A stretch of 64,000 nucleotides of DNA from Theobroma cacao. Lineage: Eukaryota; Streptophyta; Magnoliopsida; Malvales; Malvaceae. A program made the translations under genes and the position numbers. Position 1 is the stretch's first letter. The number at the start of each line of letters is the position of its first letter. This document shows, piece by piece, positions 13,001 through 26,639 of this stretch. The notes below the pieces were generated by a model that searched no databases, was not told the DNA's origin, and saw only the letters and a program-made list of their open reading frames with translations. The stretch is taken from contig NC_030850.1 of NCBI RefSeq assembly GCF_000208745.1, positions 1,750,208-1,814,207 on the forward strand. The letters run 5' to 3'.

Positions 13001-15650
13001 GAGTTGAATCGAGGAGAGTAATTAATCTTATTACTGATTGGCAGCTCGTGGGAAAACGTTTTGCAATTTGTGTTGAAGAAAACATCATTCCATTCAGTCA
13101 ACCTATAAAGGCTTGAATCGATGTGGTTTTGTCATGATACTTTTGTCCCGGAATTTTCTTTTGGAGAAGCAAACACTGCTGCGGCTGTCATTATTGCCTT
13201 TCCTTCCTTCCGATGTTGTTATTTGCATGGGAGATGGGGGCTGCTGAATGAAAGTAGACACAAAAAAAGTTTATACAAAAGAATATAATTTACTTTAAAT
13301 TAACGTCATTGTCCGCTCAAGGTTCTTCATTTTCCAGTTTTATTGTATATCAGTTGAATCCAGCAAATCCTGTTTGACTTTAAAGCACCAGGAGATGGAG
13401 AATTCAACATTCAAATGTGAAAATTTGCTCAGCTCTGCTTTGGAATGCCCTGCTGCATCAATGAATTCCACATTCGTAATAATAGCACTATTGACTCTTT
13501 TACTGAAAGCTTCATTGCATGTGTAACCATTCTCTTATCTGAAAGCACTTGGCTTTTAGGATGGTAAAAACAGGTATACCTAACAGCCCCTTGTGATTTC
13601 CATCTCCAGTCAAACAAGGTTTTGAGTATAGATTTTGAAGGGGGAAAAAAGGCAGATTTCTCAACCATTAATTATCTTTGTTGAGAAAGCATCGGATAAT
13701 TTTACTTCTGAGAAGGTAATGGCACCCTTTTAATTGGATGATTGTTCTTCTGCTCTTTGTTGATTGATCCAATCATGGAAGATTTCGCTGGAACTCTTTC
13801 TTCACTGCAAGTGGCATGTAGCTGACTGCAGGAGAAGGGCTTGCTGCCTGTGCAAATGTCATTTTACTCATATCTAAAAAATGAATATTTCACAGCCGAG
13901 GAAGGGAATATGTTTGTTTCTGGCATTGATTTTGAGCTTTGAAAAATGGTTTAGTCCACATTTATGGACTGTCATGAGATTAGCTACCCTTTCTTTAAAA
14001 ACATAAATTCAGTACTTATTTTGTCATAGCTGCAACATCATTGCAATGGGACATCATTGGAACCATGAACATATCCTGTCCTTGTCAATTAGCAAAAAGA
14101 AGAGAGTAGAAAAAGGGTAGGGGTGAATTGGGGAAATATTGAATAAAGGATGGAATCAGCTTTCCCTAGTGGACATCTTTGAAAATTGGGGAACTTGTTA
14201 GAAGAATAAGATATTCACTTCCGCTACTTGTCTCTTCTTATCTATATTTCCAAGAGAAGACTCAAATATATGTATGATTTAGAAGTCAATGGCCTGTAGT
14301 TTTCCATTAGGTAGCGTGACCTGGTAAACCACAAGGACTAAGAAAAATATGGCCTTTTCTTTAGTAGGGATCTGTTAAAGTGTAAATACTGCATTGCAGA
14401 CCTCTGAACTTTTCTACTACCCATGCCAAGTCTCGATTCCCGGGTTAGTAACTGATGGGAAGTCAAAGAATTCAGATGGACATATGCAGTGTATTAGAAT
14501 TAACCTTAATAAGCAAGAAAGGGAGAAAAACAACTTTTTAAATCCTGACTTAAATATGCCTGGAAAGACAAGTGTGGGAACATAAAGAAAAGAAAAGTCT
14601 AATAAGTTTCTTAATACTATTCTAAAAAAAGGAAGAAAGATAGTCAAGTTTCTTAATGGTCCATTTTTTGGTCGTATTAACAGTAACTTTGCAGAGAAAA
14701 ATGCAGTCAATTTGGTAATCTGGTGCTGTTTCCAGCACCCTGATTAGTCCTGACTCATGAAGCAGGAAGCCTGGCATTGCTGCCGGGTTGCTCTTATCAC
14801 TGTAGTTTTCCTAGAAGCGAGCTTTTGGGGGTATCTTTCTCCATTAATCAATGGAGAAACAGTTGCTTCTCGTCAGATACCAAAAGCACTTAATGCTTTT
14901 TACCTAAGCCACTTTGCCCTCATCAGGTTCTTTCAGGAAAATGGGGCCTGGATTTTGGCAGATTGGCCAGTAGAAAAAGACAATAAGAGAGATAATGGGT
15001 TAAAAAATAAATCTCTTTTCCTTTACAATCCTACATGTATTTGCACTAACAGGACACATTTCCTTGCCTGTTTAACTCAGATTAGAACCAAAACCCTAAA
15101 GGTTGGCCAAAGATGAGATTTGAAAAAGATTGTGCTCGAACTTCAAAGTCCAGAGGTGCTAGGGTGATTGGTTATCAGCAATGGTATTAGTACCTAGGCT
15201 ATGCTGATTAACCTGAGATTCTGATGGCAAACGGTGATTTACCATTTAAAGCAAGGATGGATGGCCTTGGCCGTCTCTGAACTAAGAAAAATAATATATA
15301 TTAACATCGGTGGAGGGCCCATTCTCCTGCCTAAAATAATGCCGAGTTTGAACTAGAGAAAAGAAAAGCACCCAAGTCAATGCAAGCTATGATGGAGTGC
15401 GTAGAAAAAAACATGCCGGCTTTTTGGTTGTATATCCCTTCAAAGCTCCTACTTGAAACCCCAAATCTGATCGTCGTTATCCTAAACTAAATCAAGAATC
15501 AAAATATAAAATCATGCTCAAAATCTTTTCCTTCGTGTGTGCTGGATCATGAACATTAACAAATACAAGTAAATGCGTGTACGCCAAGCGCTCCAAATGC
15601 AGCCATTATCATCAGCTCCTGGAAACAGCAAAATGGTTTTACATCCTTGT
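13001..15650. other. Less AT-rich segment without recognised gene; possible non-coding transcript or old coding remnant
   Basis: Base composition here is more like transcribed DNA than the flanking intergenic sequence. The longest open frame is 119 codons on the plus strand (14757-15116), beginning MKQEAWHCCRVALI. It resembles no family I know and has no clear splice partners. I see no tRNA or known miRNA sequence. Confidence 0.35.
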
Positions 15651-16982
15651 CACCACCCTTAAAAGAATTTCAATCCCATTCTTAAAATATGGGCATTTTA
15701 AAGAGTTTTAACTGTTTTTTTTTTTCTGACAAAAAAAGGAATGAAATCATCATGACTACAATATAACATTAGACAGTCGGGTATCTAAAAAACTTAAACT
15801 AATGAGGATGAATGTAAGCATATGTGTTCTTCCATAAGGTAAGAATCTTATGATCTCGAAGTGAAAATTGCAGCAAACTTTACTAATACTGGAGAGGCAG
15901 TCCTGGTTTTGAACAGGCAAGGTACAAGCAGTCGGCAGCTTTAAGATAAATCAAATGCCATAGGTTTTGTTTTTATGTGCATCCCTATTATTGATATCAA
16001 TACAGACAGCTCTTTGCTAGCAATGCACAAACCCCAAACCAGTACCACCCACCCCTTTGGAGAAATTGAGAGAGAATTGGGATTTGGGGGGTTTGCTTCG
16101 GAGGCCTAAGAACAAGTTGATGTCAATGTCTTTTGTCAAAGAGTTTGCTTGGAAACAAAATCATTGAGCTCGTTGAGGTAAATCGATAGGCCATAAGTAA
16201 CATTCACGTTATACATTCGATTTAATTAAATTTGAGGGGGGAACAGAAAAAAGATATATCCTTAGTTAATTCCATTTCAAGTTTGAAGGGTTTCTGATTT
16301 AAGGTACGAGGTACTACTACATAATTATTTCACTTACCGAACAAAGGGTACAAATATTAAATTTTGTAATTAAAATTTTTACCAAATCAAGTAACAAAAA
16401 TGATCTCTCAACATTGACAAAAATATTTTGGCTTTGGTAGGTGATGCCTAATTCATTAATGCTTAACTATAATTCGTACATGCTTTAAATATCTAATTGC
16501 CCAACTCTTTTAGCTATCAAGGTCTCCTGTTAATGACTTGTAAAAATAATTAATTTTTCAAAATCCAATCATATATATTACGTAAAAAATTGTTGTTGTA
16601 TATATATATATATATATTAAATCGTATTAATAAATATATACAAAAAGAATAAAAAGAGATTATTATTTGAAAGATACCACAAAGTTGCTGTACCCATTGG
16701 TGGAACAAATTTAGCATCATAATCAAAATTTATCATGCAAAGATGTGTAAATTTTCTTGGCCACAATCTTATTTGAAGCATAAAGCTTTTTTCTTTTTAT
16801 CCCCTCTAGATTTGAGAATAATTCTTGAACAGCAAAAAAAATAGAAGGGGATAAATGAATCAATTCAAGACATATAATCTCTCTTTATCCATCTTAAAAA
16901 GAAAAAAAGAAGAAGAAAATCCACATGATTAGTATACATAAAAAGTCCTTTCCAGACAAGGTGCTCTATTATTATTTAAAAG

Positions 16983-17029
<47 letters not shown>

Positions 17030-18084
17030 GCAACAATCAAACATGTTCAGTCCTAGTGTGCCCACACCACGTGTCTAAATATAACTGGGTATAAACAGTA
17101 AAAAGTTCCACTCAATGATAAAAGTAGTTTGACTTTACATGAATTTAAAGCAACACCATGGACAACGCCTCAGCTCTTGTGCGAAAGGAATGCAGACCAG
17201 TTCACTACACGACAAAACAGGAACCCTTCCCCGACAACTTGTCCGAAACCCACAAGTAAACGGTAAAATAAAATCCCAAAACTCATTTCAGTTCTTAAAC
17301 AATGTAATAAGATTAGATTAACAGTATATCAATCTCACTTAACACAAATATTTAAACAATTTCTTTATATATATTTTACTGGGTTTTTATTTTATATATG
17401 TTCTTTTGTTTTTTCTTCTCTGTTCTGAAAAGTAAGCCAACAAGAGCAATTAGACCAAACAACTTTAGCAAGATCTCTCTCTTTCTCTTCCTTTCTCCAA
17501 AAACTTTCACATGAAGTCTCTATGTTTTTTTTTCTCTTTCTCTCTCTCTTGTCTCTGTGCTTTTTAAGCCGCCTTATATATCCATATCTGATTCTTGTCC
17601 TCTGTTTTATTGAGATATTTGGTGTAGTTTAGATTGTTATGTTCTTTGATTCAGCTTTGACCGTTGGATCTCTCAGCTGCAGGGGTTATTGATTGGATTT
17701 GCTTTCTGGGGTTTTTATTTTTTTGGGTTTTTGGATTGAACTTTAAACCTTTAGAGCTGAAAGAGGTGGTTTTCAGTGTTTGGGTTTAATGATTGAGCTC
17801 CGTTGGGTAATGTGAATTTTGGTCAGAGAGCTAGCAGAGAGCTGGTAGGTGGCCTAAAGAGAAAGAAAGAAAAGCAGATTGACTGGTAGATAAAAGGAGA
17901 GGAAGACCTAAAACCAAAGCCCTAGAAAGAAAAAAAGCAAAAAAAAAAAGAAAAGAAAAGAAAAGAAGAAATACCAGCTTTGTGTATGAAAAAGATAGTT
18001 TAGAATTGAGAGATAAATGCTCTAGATTTTCACCTTCTTTTATTGTCTAGTAGTTTGATTTCGAAGAAAACTCTGTTTTAAGCC
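15651..18084 (+). other. Upstream region of the IDD gene
   Basis: An AT-rich distal part holds a long TA microsatellite. From about 17400 the sequence becomes CT-rich (TTCTCTCTCTCTTG around 17541), typical of plant core promoters and leaders. TTATATATC near 17574 could act as a TATA box, which would give a leader of about 450-500 bases, but no transcript evidence is available here. Purine-rich runs near 17865-17970 lie in the presumed leader. Confidence 0.5.
16985..17026. repeat. (TA)n microsatellite
   Basis: An uninterrupted alternating TA tract of about 20 units lies about 1.1 kb upstream of the IDD start codon. It is likely length-variable and prone to assembly error. Confidence 0.9.
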
Positions 18085-20367
18085 ATGCCGGTCGACTTAG
18101 ATAATTCCTCTACCGCTTCCGGTGAAGCTAGCGTTTCTTCCTCCGGTAACCAAAACCCACCTCCCAAATCCACCACCAAGAAGAAACGTAACCTGCCTGG
18201 AATGCCAGGTACCATAAAATAACTATCCAATAATCAATAAACAGCCAGACTTTTGTCTTTTTTAATTTTTTTTTGTATCTTATTTTGTTATCCATCTCAT
18301 TTTCTTTTTGTTGGTATAGATCCAGATGCTGAGGTGATTGCTTTATCTCCAAAGACTCTTCTAGCTACGAACCGATTCGTTTGTGAAATTTGCAATAAAG
18401 GGTTTCAAAGGGACCAAAATCTTCAGCTTCATAGACGAGGTCATAATTTGCCATGGAAGCTGAGGCAGAGATCGAGTAAGGAAGTGAAGAAGAGAGTTTA
18501 TGTTTGTCCTGAGCCCTCCTGTGTCCATCACGATCCATCGAGAGCGTTAGGCGATCTTACGGGAATTAAGAAACATTTCTGTAGAAAACATGGAGAAAAA
18601 AAGTGGAAATGCGATAAATGTTCTAAAAAATATGCCGTTCAATCTGATTGGAAAGCTCACTCTAAGATTTGTGGTACTCGGGAGTACAAATGTGATTGTG
18701 GAACTCTATTTTCCAGGTATTGAAAACGATTTAAAGATTCGATTTTTATTGGGAAAAATTGGATATTTTTGTGGGATTGATTGTCAATTTTATTCTTTTC
18801 TTTTTCAGGAGGGATAGTTTTATCACCCACAGGGCTTTTTGTGATGCGTTGGCGGAGGAGAGTGCTCGAGCTCAAACTCATCCTCAGCCTCAGAATCAGA
18901 ATCAGGCGGTGGCGAATCCCAGTTCGGAATCGGACCCGAAAGTTCAGGCTGTGGATTCATCAGCGCCACCTGCGCCTGCACCAACACCGGCACCGGCACC
19001 AGCATCAGCACCAGTGCAAGTTTCAGCTTCAGCTCCAGCTCCAGCTCCGACTCCAGCTGCACCAACTCTGCCTCAGTCAACTAGTGTGATATCCTCTTCA
19101 GTTTTGCCAATTCGAAGTTCTGGTAAGTATTATATATTACCGAATTTGGAAATTATCAATTTTGTCGGTTCTTATTTTGTTTAAATTAAACAAAGACAAT
19201 TTTTTTTTGTTGTTATTATGTTTTTGGATGAACTTGGAGTGTAGTCGTTTTTTGTCTGTTACTGGTCTTTGTTGTCTTCTGGAGGTTTTAGTAACTGGGC
19301 TTTTGAGACTGGGATTTGGGAGGGGAAGGGAAGGAGTTAAAATAAACTCATTTTCTAAACTGTGAGGTTCAATTTGGGCAATCTTGATGAAAGACCAAAG
19401 TGATTCAAAAGCTAAAAGAAAAGAGAAGTGGATTTAGAGAAAGGAAACCATTATTGATTCTGCTTTTTGCTTTAAAAGTTCTTTCATAAAGATAGTCTTT
19501 TAACTTTCCATGCCTCTATGTTTCAGACTTTTTAAGTCAGGTCCCCTAATGTTCTATTTCCCTTCTCTCTTGGTTCTTGTTGTAGAGTTGCCAGAAAATC
19601 CCACTCCTATTGTGGAAGAAGCTCCGGTTCCTGCACCAGCTCCAGCTGGACTAAATGGAAGTTGTAGCACTAGCACCAGCTCAGGTAGCAATGGTGGCAG
19701 CAGAAGCAGTGTATTTGCTAGCTTATTTGCATCCTCAACTGCATCTACGAGCTTACAACCTCCACAACCTCCGGCTTTCACTGACTTAATTCGAGCTATG
19801 GGTCGACCAGATCGTCCAGCTGACCTTGCTCCATCTACATCCACTGAACCAATTTCTTTATGCCTCTCAACCAACCATGGCTCATCAATATTCGGGACTG
19901 CAGGGCAAGAGCGCAGGCAGTATGCACCACCGCCACAACCTGCTATGTCTGCCACAGCACTACTGCAGAAAGCTGCTCAGATGGGAGCAGCAGCAACCAA
20001 TGCATCCTTGCTTCGTGGCTTTGGTATAGTCTCATCATCTTCATCATCTGAACAGCAAGATAGTTTGCAATGGGGTCAGAGACAAGTTGAGCCTGAGAAT
20101 GCCTCTGTTCCAGCAGGGCTCGGACTTGGGCTTCCTTGTGATGGAAGTTCAGGATTAAAGGAATTGATGATGGGAACTCCTGTATTTGGTCCTAAGCAAA
20201 CTACTCTTGATTTCCTTGGATTGGGGATGGCTGCTGGTGGCAGCCCCAATGGTGGCCTGTCAGCTCTAATTACCTCCATTGGAGGTGGACTTGATGTTGC
20301 TGCAGCCGCAGCAGCGTCTTTTGGAGGTGGGGATTTTACTGGCAAGGACATTGGACGGAGCTCATGA
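18085..20367 (+). CDS. IDD1: INDETERMINATE-domain C2H2 zinc-finger factor, ENHYDROUS/IDD1-like
   Basis: This is a nuclear transcription factor. IDD1/ENY and its relative IDD2/GAF1 bind DNA through the ID domain and partner DELLA proteins in gibberellin and seed programmes. Four exons (18085-18208, 18320-18716, 18809-19122, 19586-20367) give 538 residues. The opening [16 protein letters not shown] and the KKKRNLPG nuclear signal (32-39) are typical of the clade. The ID domain follows: finger 1 from [10 protein letters not shown] (61 on), then [18 protein letters not shown], then the [20 protein letters not shown] and [13 protein letters not shown] fingers. A long Ala/Pro/Ser linker (about 225-280) precedes the conserved [15 protein letters not shown] motif and TTLDFLGLG. 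Near the end is an alanine run coded by GCAGCC-type repeats. The IDD1 rather than IDD2/4/5 assignment rests on the N-terminus and on the neighbouring PP2C, as remembered from Arabidopsis. Confidence 0.92.
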
Positions 20368-23137
20368 CCTGGGAGAAACAAGAATTTTTCTTCTCCGTTT
20401 GACTTTGGTGAAAATACAAATTGTACAGGGCCATGGTATTGAACTATTTCGAGGTTGCAGAAGATAACGATTGTAAGATATAATTTTCCATAAAGAGTTG
20501 CCATTGTGGAGGTTAGCATCAAGCCATCAAGAGGCAGTTGGGGTCTTTTTTATTGTTCTGCTGCCTTCTATGTGACAATGGCGAAAATGACTTTGCTGTG
20601 CCAGTATGGCCTTTGTAGTAAAAGGTAAATTCAAGAATCAGATGTGTTAGGATGCTGGATGTGTAAGTTTGCTGTAGCTGGAAAAAAAAAAAAAAGGAAC
20701 ACCAACATCCCTGCAATGATATTTGGTAAGTGGAGGCATTCCGACATTCTTTGTGTCAGGTTTATCAAAGCTTGGAAGAAACATCAACAAAAACAGCAAC
20801 GGGATGTATTTTGGCTATTTAGACTTGTAGCTCCAGGCATAGACGGATATGTAGTGGGAAATTAGCAGTAAAGTGAAATACCAACGTGGACTGGCAAATT
20901 GCTGAAAATGGAAGGATTTTGGTTGATCTGATCAGTGGACTGGAATTAAGGTTCCACTTTGTTTGAACCAAGTCAACCGTAAACCACTCTGTTATTATAT
21001 TTGCAATTAATTTAAATTTGTTGTTATGTTTATTTTGCTGTATTCCATTCTCTTTGGAGGATCAGGTCTCTTTATGGTGGAACCCTGATAAAAAGAACAG
21101 AAACTTAAGCTTTCTTTCCAAGCTTACAAAATTTGTACCTGGACACTTTCAGGAAAGCTCTGTAAAAACCATCTCGCAATCCCATCAAAGGAAAAAAGTT
21201 GAAGACTTAGATACTGGAATGTATCTCTCAAATCCTGCCTGGTTTCTTCGTTGAAGAGCGAAAGTCCTTTTTTGTTCCTTTGAGATAAGGTAGGAGTAAA
21301 TGTAGTCAGAGAGAGAGGTTGGCAGAATTGAATTGCTTTGTCACTGGACCACAAAGAGGAGAACAGTAAGTGCGGCAATGTAATGTAGAGTAATTTTCAT
21401 ATGTGCACGATAGGGAGATAGGAAATCAAATGCAGATATTATTGGGGCCCCCCTTTCTTTTTCTCTCTCTGATCTTCTAAAGACATAAACCCCATGAAAA
21501 CGTCATCTCACTGATCCTTCGTAGCAAGGTTTTAAATGCAAAGTTGTTGGTTGACGAGCGGGAGCGGGGGCGTGGCCCCTTGATCCCAACGCCCAAAGTC
21601 CAATCTGATCTTGTCTTTGGTCCTTGTCGTTTTCCAGTTTCAGGGAAAAACCTGCCCTCTTACGTGCTCTTACTCTGTATTTAGCCGCCATCCGTACGTC
21701 CTTAGCTGTCTTTCTCTTCTTCTCCACGTCTGTTTCCGTTGTACTGTTTCACTGCAATTTGATGAATTTTTTAATAATTTAATCTCGGTAGTAGTTAAGT
21801 TAAACAAAGCATAACACACGCCACATTTAAGAATTTGTCAAGTTGTGGTGCTCTTTCTTTTTATCTATTTGTTCTTCTGCAGTCTTATTACAAGTTTTCA
21901 GTCGGGTCATAGTATTGATTTCACATGCTTTTTACTTTGATTAAGTTGAAATTAAAATAAAAGAAGGAAAAAAAAGGAAGCAAAATTGTGATTCCCTTTG
22001 TTTTTTTGAATGGAATTTACTAATTTCTGACTTTGTTTTATGTTAAGAAGAAAAATCGTGTTATGCATGATTGTTAGAAGTAATTAGGCTTAGGCCCTTG
22101 ATTGTGTAAAGCCAATAAAAACCCTTTTTCTAGAGTTTTAAATCTAGCATTATTGAAGAGTTTTTTTGGGGAAGTAAACAGAGAAAAATAGAGATTTCAA
22201 CTTTAAACTTCAAATTATCCGGTTGAGAGTAACATTCGTTAGATTAAATTTGAGTTGTTTTAGTTTGAATTTTTTTTAAAAAAATTATTTATATGGATGA
22301 ATATAAAGACGATAAAGTTATTTAAATAATTCAAGATTTTAAAAACATACATGAATATATTTATTGCATGCATTATATGATACGATAAATTTATATAAAC
22401 ACGATTAATATATTTAAGTAGACATCATAAATCGGATAAATAAATCGTATTTTATTAATTTACATGATTTTTTTAAAGTTATTTAGAGAGATTCCATTAA
22501 AACCAAGGGAATGAATATTTCTCCATATCTGATACAGGCCATGGTTACAGAAGAAATCCATAGATATTGGAAGTTATTAATTTACATGATAATATAATTA
22601 ATTAAAACAAATTAAATATGTTATATTCGATTTAAACGTGGTTTGTATCTTAAGTGCGTTGATACGTTTAAAATAAAAAATACGATAATCTTAAAATCAA
22701 ATTCATTAATTTCTTATGATTCTCATGTCTTGTTAATTAATCGTGTTTAAAATTTTTAATTATAATGTAACTTAATAGTAGTTATATATTGGGACCAGAA
22801 AAAATAGTATATAACTATTGCAAGTCCATAATTATACTCTTTCAGCTTTCTAAATCAAGTGCCAGGTGGCAGGGCAGTGAAAGTCTCAAACAATCCAAAT
22901 ACTAGGAAACAAACTGATGATACTTAGAAACACATACGACCATAGCTTTTTACATGCTCAATACAACGACGGTCTACCAAACCACAGAATCATTTATAAG
23001 TGTTATGCCTGGATGACCAAAACTTGTCTCCTACGATCAAGAATGTTAGCAGTAGGTTCTTTCTCAACTGCTAAACATGGATTTTAGTGACCAAAATGTC
23101 TGTATAAATTGGTCCTCAAGCTTTTTTGTGTGTGTGG
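20368..23137. other. Intergenic between IDD and laccase
   Basis: 20368-20900 is probably the IDD 3' UTR. A GC-richer patch at about 21500-21720 has an open minus-strand frame (74 codons) with no recognised family. From 21900 the sequence is AT-rich, with partly repeated segments sharing TTAATTTACATGAT (about 22457 and 22577), which suggests an old repeat. The last few hundred bases should contain the laccase promoter. Confidence 0.5.
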
Positions 23138-25859
23138 ATGGACATGCCCAAAAATAAGACGCAAAAAAGTTGCTGCAGGTTTTTCTTGTTTCTTCTTTTC
23201 TTCTTATTCATTAATGGAGCTGTTCTTGAAGCATGGCCTAAAGGGAGTGTTACAAGATGTTATGAACTAAAGGTGATTCTTGATGCAATCCCGTGTTAAT
23301 AGCATTTAATAGGGAAAAAAAAAAGCTAGGTAGTCGTGGAAAATGTAGGACTGATGCTTCCTCCCTTTGCAGTTGCTAGACAGCATTAATATCTAGCTGT
23401 CGATTTATTGATTAAGCAGGGCCCCCGGTCTCAGTATCAACTTTTCATTCTGTTTTTCAAACTAAAAATTCTCTGTAACTATTTTGAAAGTAAAAAGTTG
23501 TGGCTGAGACTATAGTTTTTTGGGTTATGCTATTCCTTACACTAATATGGAAGTCGATGCGCCTGGCAATGTCACTACCCAGAATAACTTAAATATGCTA
23601 GTCATGTGAAAATTATCTATCAGATGCCAGAGGTAATGGCAGTTTATCTAGAAAATATTTCTGTTAAGTGTCACTCATGATGTCCAATTTCAGCATCTTG
23701 TGAGTTGTGAATTGTCCTAGAGATTGGAATGAATATCTCAGTGAATGAACAGGTTCAAACAGCTTCTATTGCAAAACTGTGCAAGACATCAACTGTTGTC
23801 AATGTAAATGGGATGTATCCTGGACCTAACATTTCTGCTCGAGAAGATGATAGGGTGGTTGTCAAGGTCACCAATCGTACTCCATATAATATTTCAATTC
23901 ACTGGTAAGTAATTCAGTCAGTAAATTTGGTTCTGTTTTTTTCCCTCTAGTACAGCACATTGCTACTATGTATAGCAGTAACATATATTGATTTGGCTTC
24001 TGATGAAAGGCATGGAGTTCGCCAAAGGCTAACTTGCTGGTCTGATGGCCCTGCCTACATAACACAGTGTCCAATCCAGTCAGGCCAGAGTTTCAAATAC
24101 AGGTTTACCTTGCTCAACCAGCCAGGCACACTCTTCTGGCACGCTCACATATCGTGGCCAAGAGCAACAGTTCATGGTCCCCTCATTATCTACCCCAAGC
24201 AAGGTGTTAGCTATCCGTTTGAGCCTCCCTTTGAAGAGCATGTGATTGTTCTAGGTATTTAATTTCTAGTACTTCTTTGCCCATTTCTAATCCACCAAGC
24301 TACTCCTTAGGCTGCTGGGATTTTTACAAATATGTTTCAGAAATTTGCAATGCTTTTGTCGGCGTTTTGATAGGAGAGTATTGGCTTCGAGACATCCAGG
24401 ACTTGGAAAGACATGTGAAAGAATCAGGAGGAGGTCCCCCAAGCTCAGATGCCTACATTTTGAATGGTCGTCCTGGTCCGCTCCATAACTGCTCCAGAGA
24501 CGGTATCATCTTTAATTCACTGAACCAACAATGTTATGTCTTTCTTTGCTGTTAAATGTTGATATGAAGTGGTTCCTTTCATTTAATTTTATGCAGACGT
24601 GTACACTGTTAGTGTTACAAAGGGGAAGAAGTATCTTCTCAGAATCATCAATGCAGCTCTTAACATGGAACACTTTTTTGGGGTGGCTAACCATACTATG
24701 ACTGTTGTAGAAACGGATGGAGAGTACACAAAACCCTTCAACACCTCGTTTCTGATGCTGACTCCGGGTCAGACTTACAATGTTCTAATTGAAGCAGACC
24801 AGCCCATTGGAAAATACTACATGGCCATGGCCCCTTACATGCCAGCAAAAAACGTCCCCTTCTTGAACAAAACATCTTATGCAATCCTCAATTATGTTAC
24901 ACACACCAAGTCAATTGCATCACCACCCACAGTGGAAGTAGACAAATTAGCTCGAAAGTCATGTTCAAGAAGGTCGATGATACTTTATGAACCCATCCTA
25001 CCTAATGCAAATGACACTGAATCTGTTCAAGCATTCGCAGACCAGGTCAAAAGTCTATACCCGAACCAACATTGGTCTCCGATTGACGTTCCTTTGAAAA
25101 TTGACAAAAGCTTGTTTTTTGCAATCGGGCTTAACGTGTTCAGCTGCAACTCATCTGATGCTGATAGATGCCAGGGGCCTAATGGAGGAATTTTCGCAGC
25201 TTCTGTTAACAACATAACCTTTAGAAGACCAAGGGTTTCACTTTTGAATGCTTACTATAACAACTTAGAAGGATATTACAGCACAGATTTCCCCGACAAG
25301 CCTGAAAAGATGTATGATTTTGCGAACGAGGCTCCCAATAACATTGGCGTAGATACACAGCCAGCTATTGGGACTCGAGTTAGCGTTCTAGAGTATGGTT
25401 GGGCTGTCCAAGTCATATTTCAAGACACTGGCACGGTGGGAACCGAGAACCATCCTATTCACCTTCATGGCTTTAGCTTCTACCTGTTAGGCACAGGGCT
25501 TGGCAATTTTAACTCCAGCACTGCAGTTCTTAACTTCTACGATCCTCCCTATAGAAACACTGTTGGAGTGCCAGTAGGTGGATGGGCTGTTATTCGATTC
25601 AGAGCTGACAATCCAGGTGAATTTGCTAGCTAAACCTTCAAAATTTCATGCAATATTTTGGTTATTCCGTTGTATAATCATCTTGATTATCTAAACTGAA
25701 ATGGGCTCTCTTTCCTTTTTTCTTTCAGGAGTTTGGTTCATGCATTGCCATCAAGATGTGCACACAACATGGGGACTCTCTATGGCTTTTCTAGTGAAGA
25801 ATGGGAAAGGCAAAATGCAAACTTTGCCGCCACCACCTCCTGACCTTCTACCCTGTTAA
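23138..25859 (+). CDS. Laccase (secreted multicopper oxidase)
   Basis: Laccases are apoplastic p-diphenol:oxygen oxidoreductases that couple phenolics in lignin or flavonoid polymers and reduce oxygen to water. Six exons (23138-23272, 23753-23904, 24010-24254, 24374-24502, 24597-25616, 25729-25859) give 603 residues. A hydrophobic segment at about 15-29 is a likely signal peptide. All copper ligand motifs are present: HWHG (95-98), HAH (140-142), HPIHLHG (506-512) and HCHQDVH (566-572), with Leu at the type-1 axial position. Many N-glycosylation sequons are visible. The first copper motif continues as [17 protein letters not shown] rather than the commoner SGWADGP form, so the gene probably belongs to a divergent subgroup; I do not assign a number. 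The miR397-site region is present but degenerate. ATG at 23138 is chosen because it is first; ATG at 23144 in the same frame is an alternative. Confidence 0.94.
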
Positions 25860-26625
25860 TAAACTTCTAGTCTGTAAAAATCCAATATCTGTCTCTAGTT
25901 GTATGTATCTAGTATTTTGAATATCCGCCAAGTTATGTGAATGTGTATTTGATTAGTTGGCAGCAGTGACAAGTCATGTAATTATAAGGATTGTTTGCAA
26001 TAATTATCCAATCAATAAGATGTTTATCTCTTATGTCCGTTGCCCTTAATAGAATGTTAGAAACATCTAAAGGTTCAAACTATACAGGCATTTGCAAATT
26101 TGTTACATCTGTCAGACACAAAATCTCTGTTGAGAGACTCGTGTCTTCCCCTACTTTATCTGTTTTGTCATGGTATTGGAGAGGCCCAGTTCAGGTTAAC
26201 TAGGGCAAAAGCGGCCAAAGAGGGTTTCAAATTTCAACGCCTCTCAGTGAAAATTGCATCTTGTCATAATGGCCTGATCCATTGAGTCAACTCATTTTTC
26301 ATTAAATATGAAGTGGATTTGATCATGAAAATTTAAATTTTTATTTAAATCGAGTTTAGATGGATCAACCCACCAAATTAATGGATTGGGGTGAGCTAGG
26401 GCGGGTCAACTTTATGGGTAAAAAAATTAATAATTTTATATATTTAATTATATAAAAGTAATAATTTAATTATCAATAATATTACTTATTTTATATATTT
26501 TAATATGTTTAATCTTCACTTATCAAATTAATAATTTTAATTTATGAATTAAATTATAAAATAATTTTATTAATAGAAAATTTATTAATTAAAATTATAA
26601 AAATAATTTTTTTTTAAAAATAAGT

Positions 26626-26639
26626 NNNNNNNNNNNNNN
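26626..26639. other. Assembly gap of 14 N
   Basis: Fourteen undetermined bases lie within AT-rich repeat DNA. The roughly 20 bases on the left end (T run, then AAAAATAAGT) are nearly repeated immediately to the right. The two sides may therefore be an unmerged overlap rather than a true gap. Confidence 0.95.

Noticed and set aside
14757..15116. 119-codon plus-strand frame as a real gene
   Set aside because: No family, no splice partners and no codon pattern that I can support; kept only as a question in the findings.
19554..19955. Minus-strand 133-codon frame opposite IDD exon 4
   Set aside because: Its low-complexity Gly/Leu/Pro content mirrors the IDD Ala/Pro/Ser linker; no independent support.
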